DNA of 15,817 bases from contig CAZHBA010000125.1 in assembly GCA_964530225.1 (NCBI GenBank), forward strand, positions 1-15,817, read 5' to 3'. Numbering within the stretch: the first letter of the stretch is position 1; the number at the start of each line of letters is the position of its first letter. Shown in pieces: positions 6,615 through 14,425 of the stretch. A program made the position numbers and the translations under genes. The stretch is from CAZHBA01 sp964530225 (GTDB taxonomy: Bacteria; Pseudomonadota; Alphaproteobacteria; UBA6615). The notes beneath the pieces are model-generated. The model had not been told where the DNA came from, did no database searches, and was given only the letters and a program-made list of their open reading frames with translations.

Positions 6615-6662
6615 GGAAAAATAATAGAGAGGCTAGCTAGCTTTACCGGAGTGGTGGAAATC

Positions 6663-7769
6663 CTACTCACCTAAAGCAGTGTTGACGCGCGGCATAACCT
6701 CTTTGGCCATTAGTTCCATAGAACGGCGCGAAAGCGAGGGGTCAACCCAATCGTGAGCAGTATAAATCAAAGTGCCAAATGAGCCGATAATTTCCCGTAA
6801 TTTAACAATTTCCTCAGCCACTTGTTCCGGAGTGCCGGCTATCACTTGCGTATCCAAAGTATGCTGCAAGTTGACCTCACTATCCGGCTGGTCTGGGTGG
6901 CTTTTAAAAATTACCGGTCCGTAACTTTTCATGTATTTTTTGGAGTTTTCGATTTTGCTCATAATGTTTCTGAAGTAGAAACCAAAAGGTCCACTTTCAC
7001 TTTTGGCATACCTACAAGCTGTTGACTCGTCATCAGCTACGAAAATGCTTTTGGCGACGCGCCAAAGGCTTGGATCCTCGGTTAAACCGGCGTTTCTTCG
7101 CCCTTCCAAAAATTTATGAAGATGCGTTGCGACCCAGTGTGCTTGTACATAATTAGACGATATGCCAGTCCAGCCTCGTTCGGCCGCAGCCGTAATTCCC
7201 TGCGAATGCGGTGCTATAGCTGTGAACACGATCGGCGGATGTGGTTTTTGCAGTGGTTTTGGAATGCTTCCTTGACCGATTTCTTTAATCATCGTTCTTT
7301 CGGTGGTGGTCGCAAAATATCTTCCTTTTAAGTTATATGGCGCCTCTCCGGCCCATATTGAAAGTATATGGTCAATTGCCTCGACCATCTTCTCGTTTTT
7401 ATCAATATCGAGATTTCCAAAAACCTCTAAATCCGTGGGAAGGGCTCCCGGGCCTATACCAAATAAAAACCGACCTTCGAGTAAATGGTCAATCATGGCA
7501 ACGTGTGCAGCGACATGTACCGGATGGTAGCTTGTAAGGTTTACTACGCCGCTAGCTAATTTTATCTGGAAAGTTCTGTTGATTAGGGTTCCTATAAACA
7601 AAAGACAGCTCGTAATAGGCTCCGCTAAATCTGTCATATGTTCGCCGATATATGCCTCAGTCATTCCCAGTTTATCCGCTAGTATTACGGCTTCTTGGTC
7701 CTCACGTAGAACTTCACCATAGTCGCGAGTGGATGGATGAACGGGTTGGATGAAAAATCCGAGTTTCAT
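6663..7769 (-). CDS. LLM-class flavin-dependent oxidoreductase (AT-rich copy)
   Basis: A 368-residue luciferase-like (bacterial luciferase-family) monooxygenase, a cytoplasmic TIM-barrel enzyme that uses reduced FMN and oxygen. Family features: N-terminal KLGFFIQPVHP, EDQEAVILADKLG, the conserved YIGEHM (where related enzymes have EHH), SGVVNLTSYHPV, GRFLFGIGPG and AAAERGWTGISSNYVQ. It is closely similar along its whole length to the 9213-10301 protein, differing mainly by a six-residue insertion after NIMSKI. Its DNA, however, is much more AT-rich, so this is not a recent local duplicate and may have come from another genome. The ATG at 7769 has only a weak AGG about ten bases upstream. As the reduced flavin must come from elsewhere, a separate flavin reductase is presumed; none is in the window. 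Confidence 0.93.
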   Translation of the reverse strand: MKLGFFIQPVHPSTRDYGEVLREDQEAVILADKLGMTEAYIGEHMTDLAEPITSCLLFIGTLINRTFQIKLASGVVNLTSYHPVHVAAHVAMIDHLLEGRFLFGIGPGALPTDLEVFGNLDIDKNEKMVEAIDHILSIWAGEAPYNLKGRYFATTTERTMIKEIGQGSIPKPLQKPHPPIVFTAIAPHSQGITAAAERGWTGISSNYVQAHWVATHLHKFLEGRRNAGLTEDPSLWRVAKSIFVADDESTACRYAKSESGPFGFYFRNIMSKIENSKKYMKSYGPVIFKSHPDQPDSEVNLQHTLDTQVIAGTPEQVAEEIVKLREIIGSFGTLIYTAHDWVDPSLSRRSMELMAKEVMPRVNTALGE

Positions 7770-7890
7770 AATGCATGCCTAGAAAGCTTAGGTTATCCAA
7801 CTTTGCGGTTACTTTCACGTGTCGGCGGGTTCGTCTGTCCAAGACGCAAAGCTTAGTTCATCTGGACTTGTGTGCAACCTAATCCCGTAA

Positions 7891-8250
7891 CTATTCCAGC
7901 TGTCCACCGGCTTTCTTCCAAGCGTCAATACCGCCGGTGAGATTGCAGATCGACCCCATCCCACCATCGCGCGCCGCGTGTACAGCCATTGCCGAACGTT
8001 CACCGAAGGCGCAGTAGAAGATCATGCGCTTGTCCGAGGCCTTGGCTAGCTCGTGCAGCATGCCGCCGGTAAATACCTGGTCGCCGAAAAGGAAACAGTA
8101 GGAATCGTCTGTGTGACCCGGCGTGTAGATGGCGTCCAGCGCCATGCCTTCGACGTCAACGGTGTCGCCTTCAGTGACCCGCATCGACACCACGTCGACA
8201 CCACTTTGCTTACCCATGACGGTGATGCATTTGGTGCGGTCGCGCAGCGT
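7891..8250 (-). pseudogene. MBL-fold / rhodanese fusion remnant with an internal deletion
   Basis: The frame 8250-7891 first reads TLRDRTKCITVMGKQSG... through IYTPGHTDDSYCFLFGD and FTGGM, which is the middle of a metallo-beta-lactamase-fold hydrolase of the persulfide dioxygenase type (GHTxDS carries a metal-ligand His). At about 8053-8063 it jumps directly to ELAKASDKRMIFYCAFGERS and LTGGIDAWKKAGG, a C-terminal rhodanese domain whose active-site Cys (FYCAFGER) is intact. The HxHxDH metal motif, the FTGD aspartate and everything between the two halves are missing. Full-length MBL-rhodanese fusions, as I recall, carry these two pieces more than 150 residues apart. The frame is open at 8391-8251 but that part is antisense to the amidohydrolase end or non-homologous. 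Non-functional as an MBL enzyme; a stand-alone rhodanese is conceivable but has no start signal. Confidence 0.75.
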
Positions 8251-8276
8251 AAAAATAGAGAAAACCCAACAACGCC

Positions 8277-9185
8277 TCAAATCCAGTAAAACGCCTTCGC
8301 TGTGTCGTGGAAGAACTTCTGGTTTACCTGGTCGGAGCGGTCCGCCATGATCCGCTTCTGCACCGCCGTGTAATCCGCCAACGGTGTCCACATGCGTTCG
8401 ACCGGATAGTTGGAGCCATAGAAACAGCGGTCGGCACCGAACATATCCAACACCGTATCAGTGACGTAGGTCATCGTCGGTTCGTCGAGCTGGCGCGTGA
8501 ACGTGTTCAGCCCTGAGACCTTAATAAACACGTTGTCCAGCGGCACCAATTGTTGCAACGCCTCGCGCCAGGCGTTGGTCGTGGAAGCGTCAAGGCTGGT
8601 TAACATGCCGGCGTGCACCAGGCAAAAGCGCTGTCCCGAATGCGCCTTGGCCAGTTCCGCCAGGTCGCCAAACTGGCTATCGAAGCCCTGCCAGTCGAAG
8701 GCGAAATCGTGTGCGCCGATAGCCGCGAGGCCGCGGCGGAAGGCATTCGATAGGCAGAACCCCGGCTGATCGACGAAGCGCCAATATTCGTTTTCGGCGT
8801 GGTAATAAACCTGCTGGCGGATGCCGCGAGTGTTGGCGTACTGCCGATGACTGGCCAGCGTCGTTTCGACGTTCGGATCAGTGAGGTCGGCGTGGGCGAC
8901 GATGCCGTGCGGAAAGCCGTGCTGGTCGGCGAAGCCCTGTAGCCCCTCGGTCTCGTCGGCAGGCCGGGACATATCGAAGTTGGCCTGCACATGGACCGAT
9001 TGGGTGACGTTGTGGGATGCGCTGTCGGCGATGAATTCTTCGACGCGGTATTCCTGCTTCATCGCCGACCAGTCGTCGCCGAATATCATCGGCCGCATCG
9101 GCGCTGACATCCACGGGTAATTGGTCTCGTAGTCCCAGATGGTGTGGTGGTGGGAGTCGACAATAGGGCCTTCGTAAAGTGGCAT
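8277..9185 (-). CDS. amidohydrolase family (amidohydrolase 2) metal-dependent hydrolase
   Basis: A 302-residue TIM-barrel metal-dependent hydrolase of the amidohydrolase-2 type, the group with 2-pyrone-4,6-dicarboxylate lactonase-like and decarboxylase-like members. Seen directly: the N-terminal IVDSHHHTIWD with the HxH metal pair (His12, His14), a later barrel histidine in LVHAG, the strand LDNVFIKVSGL, and the C-terminal CFYGSNYPVERMW, where the SN replaces the more usual SD. It is cytoplasmic (no signal peptide). AAAAGGAAAC precedes the ATG at 9185. It starts 27 bases after the LLM monooxygenase gene, so the two likely form one transcript, and it probably hydrolyses a lactone or ring product made by that enzyme (inference). 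Confidence 0.93.
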   Translation of the reverse strand: MPLYEGPIVDSHHHTIWDYETNYPWMSAPMRPMIFGDDWSAMKQEYRVEEFIADSASHNVTQSVHVQANFDMSRPADETEGLQGFADQHGFPHGIVAHADLTDPNVETTLASHRQYANTRGIRQQVYYHAENEYWRFVDQPGFCLSNAFRRGLAAIGAHDFAFDWQGFDSQFGDLAELAKAHSGQRFCLVHAGMLTSLDASTTNAWREALQQLVPLDNVFIKVSGLNTFTRQLDEPTMTYVTDTVLDMFGADRCFYGSNYPVERMWTPLADYTAVQKRIMADRSDQVNQKFFHDTAKAFYWI

Positions 9186-9212
9186 TGAAACGTTTCCTTT
9201 TGTGGCCCGGAA

Positions 9213-10301
9213 TTATTCGCCGAGCGCCTTGTTCACCTTTGGCATGACCTCGGTCGCCATCAACTCCATTGAGCGCCGGCTCAGCGGTACGTCGGCCCAG
9301 TCATGGCCGGTATACATAAGGGTGCCGAAGGGGCCGACAATCTCGCGGAACGCCAGGATTTGTTCGACCACGTTGTCGACCGTGCCGGCGATGACGTTGG
9401 TATCCAGCGAATGCTGCACCGTCACCTCTTCGTCCGGCTGATCGGGGTGAGATTTGAACAGGGCCTGCAGGCCAGCGCGCGCGACCTTACGCATGATATT
9501 CTGGAAATAGAAGCCGTACGGACCGTCCTCGCTTTTGGCGTAGTCGCGCGCGATCTTTTCGTCTTCGGCGACGAAAATACTTTTAGCGATACTCCACCGC
9601 GATGGATCTTTCGGCAAGCCGGCATTGCCCAAGCCTTCCATGAAACTCGGTAGGTGGGTAGCAATCCAGTGGGCCTGGACATAGTTTGACGAAATGCCGC
9701 GCCAGCCACGCTCGGCAGCGGCCGTGACGCCCTTGGAGTGGGGCGTCAGCGCGGTGAACACGATCTCGGGATGGGGTTTCTGCAGCGGCTTGGGAATAAC
9801 GCCCTGGCCGATCTCGGCGAACAGGGTGCGCTCGGTTGAGGTCTTGAAGTATTTGCCTTCGAGGTTGTAAGGCGCCTCGCCGGCCCAGATCGATAAAATT
9901 TGGTCGATCGACTCGACCATCTTGTCGTTCTTATCAAGATCCAGGTTGCCGAACACCTCGACGTCGGAGGGCAGCCCGCCGGGGCCAATGCCGAATAGAA
10001 ACCGGCCGTCGAGCAAATGGTCTATCATGGCGATATGGGCAGCGACGTGGACAGGATGATAACTCGGTAGATTTACGACGCCGCTACCCAGCACTATATT
10101 CTCGGTTTTGTCGATCAGCGTGGCGAGAAACACCAGGCAACTGGTTATCGGCTCGGCCAGGTCGGTCATGTGCTCGCCGACGAAGGCTTCGCAAAAGCCC
10201 AGTTGGTCGGCGAGAATAATCGCTTCCTGATCTTCGCGCAGGACCTCACGATAGTCGCGCGTTATTGGATGTACCGGTTGGGTAAAAAATCCCAGTTTCA
10301 T
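9213..10301 (-). CDS. LLM-class flavin-dependent oxidoreductase (GC-rich copy)
   Basis: A 362-residue luciferase-like monooxygenase, a flavin-dependent TIM-barrel enzyme. It shows KLGFFTQPVHP at the start, VGEHMTDLAEPITSC, GRFLFGIGPGGLPSD, the AERGWRGISSNYVQAHW region and a C-terminal SRRSMELMATEVMP. It shares most residues with the 6663-7769 protein and the same C-terminal length, but uses GC-rich codons like the flanking amidohydrolase. The ATG at 10301 follows a G-rich stretch (GGGGGCG); the frame is open to 10370 but that N-terminus is unlike the family. It is the first gene of the minus-strand unit leading into the amidohydrolase, and faces the plus-strand cell-wall genes across a 201-base divergent spacer. 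Substrate unknown. Confidence 0.94.
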   Translation of the reverse strand: MKLGFFTQPVHPITRDYREVLREDQEAIILADQLGFCEAFVGEHMTDLAEPITSCLVFLATLIDKTENIVLGSGVVNLPSYHPVHVAAHIAMIDHLLDGRFLFGIGPGGLPSDVEVFGNLDLDKNDKMVESIDQILSIWAGEAPYNLEGKYFKTSTERTLFAEIGQGVIPKPLQKPHPEIVFTALTPHSKGVTAAAERGWRGISSNYVQAHWIATHLPSFMEGLGNAGLPKDPSRWSIAKSIFVAEDEKIARDYAKSEDGPYGFYFQNIMRKVARAGLQALFKSHPDQPDEEVTVQHSLDTNVIAGTVDNVVEQILAFREIVGPFGTLMYTGHDWADVPLSRRSMELMATEVMPKVNKALGE

Positions 10302-10502
10302 CGCCCCCGTCCCCAAATTTAATATTTTTGTAACGTTGCTATTGTAAGCGTTTCCGGCCCCCGCGGTCACGGCAAACGACTCACTTGATTAGATATTAGA
10401 ATAGAGAATGGGTCGGATACCGCAATGTTGATTGCGTAGATAACGACACTGTGTCAGATGGCAAGGAAGGATTCCGGTCTAAGTAGTCGGTGGAGGAATA
10501 GC
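10302..10502. promoter_or_regulatory. divergent intergenic region between the accessory region and the core run
   Basis: This 201-base gap separates the minus-strand LLM gene (start 10301) from the plus-strand transglycosylase gene (start 10503). It must carry promoters for both directions, because nothing else lies between them. It includes an AT-rich stretch near 10383-10410 and another near 10315-10345, but I found no pair of -35/-10 boxes with good spacing on either strand and no convincing operator palindrome. Confidence 0.4.
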
Positions 10503-11504
10503 GTGCACATGAGGACTACAGCAATTGCTATGGCGTTAGGAGTGGTGATCGCGGCCTCTTCGGCGGTAGCGCAAACCAATGCGGCGTTCGCAGCGTGGCT
10601 GATGGAACTGCAATCTGAAGCGCAAGGTATCGGCATTAGCAAACAGACACTCGACGCCAGCTTCAAGGGCGTGGCGCCCATCCCGCGCATTATTGAACTC
10701 GACCGCAAGCAACCGGAATCGACACTTACCTTCAAACAATATGTCGACCGTATCGTAAGCAACGCCCGGGTGAAACGTGGCCGCGCCCAGCTACAGGAAA
10801 ACTCGCCATTGCTGCAAGAGGTGGCGGCAAAGTTTGGTGTTCAACCGCGATTTATCGTTGCATTGTGGGGTATCGAGACCAACTTCGGGCAAAATACCGG
10901 TGGCTTTTCGGTCATTGCTGCCTTGTCCACCTTGGCCTTCGATGGCCGCCGCAGCAAATATTTTCGCGGCGAATTGCTCGAAGCTCTGCGAATTGTCGAG
11001 CAGGGACACATCAAGCCCGAGAACATGAAGGGCAGTTGGGCCGGCGCCATGGGGCAAAGCCAGTTCATGCCGTCGAGTTTTGTGAATTACGCTTATGACT
11101 ACAACGGCGACGGCGCCAAGGATATCTGGAACACCTCAGCCGATGTTTTCGCCTCAGCCGCAAACTACCTTTCCGGTGTGGGCTGGAAAGCTGATATCAC
11201 GTGGGGACGCGAAGTACGTCTGCCGCAAGGTTTCGATTCGGCCTTGGCCAACATCAAGGTGGTGAAACGCTTATCCGAATGGCAAACCTTGGGCGTACGC
11301 CGTGCCGATGGTAGCAATTTGCCAGCACGTGATTTACCCGCCTCGGTGATTTTTCCTGGCGAAGTCGGCGAAACTGCCTACGTCGTTTATGACAATTATC
11401 GTGCCTTGTTGCGCTGGAACCGCTCGCTATACTTTGCGACGGCGGTTGGACTGTTGTCCGATAAAATCGCGGCCGTTAAAGCGGGATTGGGCAATCACCG
11501 GTGA
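10503..11504 (+). CDS. lytic murein transglycosylase, MltB family
   Basis: A 333-residue periplasmic enzyme that cleaves the glycan strands of peptidoglycan with formation of 1,6-anhydro-muramic acid. I use the GTG at 10503 because GGAGGA lies six bases before it; the ATG at 10509 is the alternative. It has a Sec signal peptide (AIAMALGVVIAASSAVAQ, cut after AVA). The catalytic acid is Glu125 in ALWGIETNFG, and the substrate-binding segment GSWAGAMGQSQFMPSSF is clear. It lacks a C-terminal peptidoglycan-binding domain, ending soon after the ATAVGLLSDKI segment. It is the first gene of the plus-strand cell-wall and replication run and is followed 28 bases later by rlpA. Confidence in the family is high. 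Confidence 0.94.
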   Translation: MHMRTTAIAMALGVVIAASSAVAQTNAAFAAWLMELQSEAQGIGISKQTLDASFKGVAPIPRIIELDRKQPESTLTFKQYVDRIVSNARVKRGRAQLQENSPLLQEVAAKFGVQPRFIVALWGIETNFGQNTGGFSVIAALSTLAFDGRRSKYFRGELLEALRIVEQGHIKPENMKGSWAGAMGQSQFMPSSFVNYAYDYNGDGAKDIWNTSADVFASAANYLSGVGWKADITWGREVRLPQGFDSALANIKVVKRLSEWQTLGVRRADGSNLPARDLPASVIFPGEVGETAYVVYDNYRALLRWNRSLYFATAVGLLSDKIAAVKAGLGNHR

Positions 11505-11532
11505 GCAACCCACCTGATATAACGTATTTCGT

Positions 11533-12483
11533 ATGATTACGGCGCACAAAAACCGTTCCTTTGTATACGCGTTGCTTGGCCTTGTGGCCCTGGCGGCATG
11601 TGCGGAAACCGAGTTGCTCGTCCACACTGCGAAAACCATTGGCAACGCCGACGCGCCGGCGCCAACGCCGTTAGGCGATTACAAGGTGGGCAAGCCCTAT
11701 CAGATCAAAGGCCAGTGGTATTACCCAGCGGAAAATTTTGAATATGCTGAAACCGGTATCGCGTCGTGGTACGGCCCCAACTTTCATGGCAAGCCCACCG
11801 CAAACGGTGAAACTTTCAACCAAAATCTGATCACCGCAGCCCATCGCACGCTGCCGTTGCCCAGCGCGGTGCGGGTGACCAACCTGGATAATGGCCGCGC
11901 CATACATTTACGCGTCAACGATCGTGGGCCGTTCGCGCGTGGACGCATCATCGATCTATCGCGCCGCGCCGCGCAGCTATTGGGGTTCGAAAAAAACGGC
12001 ACGGCCAAAGTACGGGTGGAAATTTTACCTGACCAAAGCCGGCAGCTAAAACTGGCGGCGCTCAATGGAGGCAGGAATCAGCCGCAGATGGCGCCGTCAC
12101 CGCGCGAGGTCGTGGTGGCGCGGCCCATACCGAACTCCGGTCAACCGGTTCAAACGACGGCGAATATTGGGACCGGTACCAAAGTGGGCCCGTCGCGGAC
12201 GGGCACGACGGTCCCGATTTTGTCTGGAAAAGTCGAAATATTGCCGGTCAGCCCCGCCGGTATTTACATACAAACCGGGGCGTTTTCTAAGCTGGAGAAT
12301 GCTTTGCGCATGCGCGACCGTATCTACTCGTTGGGACCGGCGCTAATCAGCCGGTACTTTGCCGGAGGCGTGGAATTATACCGGGTGCGTATTGGCCCGT
12401 TGCAGTCCGTCGCCATGGCTGACACGACATTGGTCCGGATGACCGACGCCGGGGTAAAAGAAGCGCAGCTTATTGTGGAATGA
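11533..12483 (+). CDS. rlpA: RlpA-like septal ring lytic transglycosylase lipoprotein
   Basis: A 316-residue outer-membrane lipoprotein, RlpA type, that acts on peptidoglycan at the division septum. The N-terminus is a lipoprotein signal ending in the lipobox LAAC (Cys23). YQIKGQWYYP (56-65) and the double-psi beta-barrel GIASWYGPNFHGKPTANGE (75 on) through RVNDRGPFARGR and IDLSRRAA form the catalytic domain. After a Pro/Gly/Thr-rich linker a SPOR domain (about 245-315; IYIQTGAFSKLENA, LYRVRIGPL) should bind denuded glycan strands at the septum. No good ribosome-binding site precedes the ATG at 11533. Its stop at 12481-12483 is 61 bases before the start chosen for the D,D-carboxypeptidase gene. 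Confidence 0.93.
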   Translation: MITAHKNRSFVYALLGLVALAACAETELLVHTAKTIGNADAPAPTPLGDYKVGKPYQIKGQWYYPAENFEYAETGIASWYGPNFHGKPTANGETFNQNLITAAHRTLPLPSAVRVTNLDNGRAIHLRVNDRGPFARGRIIDLSRRAAQLLGFEKNGTAKVRVEILPDQSRQLKLAALNGGRNQPQMAPSPREVVVARPIPNSGQPVQTTANIGTGTKVGPSRTGTTVPILSGKVEILPVSPAGIYIQTGAFSKLENALRMRDRIYSLGPALISRYFAGGVELYRVRIGPLQSVAMADTTLVRMTDAGVKEAQLIVE

Positions 12484-12544
12484 AAATTGTGACACTTCCA
12501 GGATGGTCCAAAAACCGCTTGAGATGACAATGATGGGAACCGCG

Positions 12545-13705
12545 ATGGCTCGCACAATTTCATTCGTCGCCGGATTGTTTTTAGCAACGGCGGCTATCGC
12601 GTCGGCATTCGGACAGACATTCGAGACATCTGCCAAGCAGGTGATCCTGCTCGATCATGATACCGGCTCGGTACTTTACGAAAAGAACGCTGACGCGACT
12701 ATGTTCCCGGCGTCGATGAGTAAAGTGATGACAGTTATGATGGTTTTCGACCGGTTGCGCGATGGCAACTTGACACTCGAATCGACCGTGCCGGTATCGG
12801 AAAAAGCGTGGCGCATGGGCGGCTCGAAGATGTTCGTGCGGGTTGGCGACGAGGTGAGCGTGGCTGATCTTTTACGTGGCATCATTGTGTCGTCGGGCAA
12901 CGATGCCTCGATCGTTGCCGCCGAGGCGATCGGTGGCACCGAAGAACGGTTTGCCGAGATGATGACCAAACGCGCCGAAGAGATCGGCCTTGAAAATACG
13001 GTGTTTCGCAATTCGACCGGCTGGCCCGATCCCGATCATGTGACAACGGCACGTGATCTAGCCAAGTTGGCGAGCTATGTGATCCGCGAATTTCCCCAAT
13101 ATTACCCACTCTATTCCGAGCGGGAATTCACCTATGGCAAGAGCCTTGGCGGTAAGCCGATAACCCAAAGTAATCGTAATCCCTTGCTGTACCAAGGTGT
13201 CGGCGCGGACGGGTTGAAGACCGGCTACACCAAGAAAGCGGGCTTCGGCCTAACGGCTTCTGGGGTGCGCGATGACCGCCGGCTTGTGATGGTGATACAT
13301 GGCATGGACAGCATACGCACCCGCAGCCAGGAAGCGCGCCGTCTGTTCGGCTGGGGTTTTCGCGAGTTCGACAATTACACCCTGTTCAAAGGCGGTGAAA
13401 CGGTCGAAACCGCGACCGTTTGGCTAGGCGATAAGCCTGCGGTATCACTGGTTCTCGAAGATGATCTCACCATTACCCTGTCGCGCAGCAGCCGCAAGGG
13501 CATGAAGGTGATGGTTAAATACCATGGGCCGATTCCAACGCCCATTGCCAAAGGCCAGCAGATCGCGATCCTGGAAGTCTCTGGATCCGGCTTCGCGCCC
13601 ATTAGCAAGCCGCTGCTCGCGTCTGAAGAAGTCGGCCAACTCGCCTTCTTCAGACGCATCAGCAGCGCCATTCGCTATATCATTTTCGGTGCGCCAAGCA
13701 GTTGA
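12545..13705 (+). CDS. dacC: D-alanyl-D-alanine carboxypeptidase, PBP5/6 (peptidase S11) family
   Basis: A 386-residue periplasmic, membrane-anchored penicillin-binding protein that removes the terminal D-Ala of peptidoglycan stem peptides. From the ATG at 12545 there is a Sec signal peptide (TISFVAGLFLATAAIASAFG), then the three active-site motifs in order: SMSK (Ser57, Lys60), SGN (117-119) and KTG (225-227). The C-terminal segment from about 285 is the beta-rich PBP5 C-terminal domain, and the final ~20 residues (SSAIRYIIFGAPSS after AFFRR) could form the amphipathic membrane anchor. In-frame ATGs at 12524, 12530 and 12533 are alternatives, and none has a strong ribosome-binding site. The symbol dacC is given for the PBP6-like family; dacA-type is equally possible. 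Confidence 0.93.
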   Translation: MARTISFVAGLFLATAAIASAFGQTFETSAKQVILLDHDTGSVLYEKNADATMFPASMSKVMTVMMVFDRLRDGNLTLESTVPVSEKAWRMGGSKMFVRVGDEVSVADLLRGIIVSSGNDASIVAAEAIGGTEERFAEMMTKRAEEIGLENTVFRNSTGWPDPDHVTTARDLAKLASYVIREFPQYYPLYSEREFTYGKSLGGKPITQSNRNPLLYQGVGADGLKTGYTKKAGFGLTASGVRDDRRLVMVIHGMDSIRTRSQEARRLFGWGFREFDNYTLFKGGETVETATVWLGDKPAVSLVLEDDLTITLSRSSRKGMKVMVKYHGPIPTPIAKGQQIAILEVSGSGFAPISKPLLASEEVGQLAFFRRISSAIRYIIFGAPSS

Positions 13706-13738
13706 CGCGCCGCCCTTCGGTGTGACACGTCCATCTCC

Positions 13739-14422
13739 ATGATGGCGAATGCGCAACCGGGGCGATTCATTACCCTTGAAGGCGGTGAAGGAGCTGGCAA
13801 GTCTACGCAGATTGCGGGCTTGGCTAAGCACCTGGAAGACGTTGGCATCGACGTTATTTTGACCCGAGAGCCCGGTGGCGCACCGGGTGCCGATACCATC
13901 CGCTCGGTACTGGTGTCCGGCGATACCGACCGGTGGGACCCAATGTCGGAGGCCTTGCTAAACTTTGCCGCCCGCCGCGAACATCTCATTCGCACCATCT
14001 GGCCGGCGTTGGAACGCGGACATTGGGTGCTGTCCGACCGCTTCGCCGATTCAACAAAGGCCTATCAAGGCTACGGTCAGGGCATAAACCAGGATTTAAT
14101 TACCGCGCTGTATCGCGCGGCGGTAGGTGATTTTTACCCCGACATGACCATCGTACTCGACCTGCCGGTGACCGAGGGCCTGCGCCGCGCCAACGAACGT
14201 AACGGCGCTGCCGGCGCCGGCGAAGATAGGTACGAACGCATGGATGTGGCGTTTCACGAACGATTACGCGCCGGATTTCTGGCGATTGCGGCAGAGGAAC
14301 CCGAGCGCTGTGCGGTGATCGATGCAAGTGGCGAACCTGATGACGTGGCGGCGCTCATCTGGTCAGCTGTGAGCAGCAGGTTTGCTGGCGATTTGTTGAC
14401 GAACGATGGGGCAGGGGGCTAG
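13739..14422 (+). CDS. tmk: thymidylate kinase
   Basis: A 227-residue cytoplasmic enzyme that phosphorylates dTMP to dTDP with ATP, in dTTP synthesis. The P-loop GEGAGKST is at 16-23, TREPGG (42-47) binds the substrate, LSDRFADS (98-105) is the DR(F/Y) motif, and AGEDRYERMD forms the LID region. Length is slightly above the common ~210 residues because of a short C-terminal tail. Two consecutive ATG codons (13739, 13742) both could start it, and there is no good ribosome-binding site; it starts 33 bases after the carboxypeptidase stop. It ends three bases before holB, so the pair should be co-translated from one message. Confidence 0.96.
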   Translation: MMANAQPGRFITLEGGEGAGKSTQIAGLAKHLEDVGIDVILTREPGGAPGADTIRSVLVSGDTDRWDPMSEALLNFAARREHLIRTIWPALERGHWVLSDRFADSTKAYQGYGQGINQDLITALYRAAVGDFYPDMTIVLDLPVTEGLRRANERNGAAGAGEDRYERMDVAFHERLRAGFLAIAAEEPERCAVIDASGEPDDVAALIWSAVSSRFAGDLLTNDGAGG

Positions 14423-14425
14423 CCG

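Noticed and set aside
7780..7865. Similar 14-mers near 7785 and 7850 (aagcttag...).
   Set aside because: They are imperfect, only partly matching, and no element boundary is visible at either.
10302..10502. Search for sigma-70 promoter boxes and an operator palindrome in the divergent spacer.
   Set aside because: TTGATT-like and TATTAA-like elements exist, but none has the right spacing; no site is asserted.
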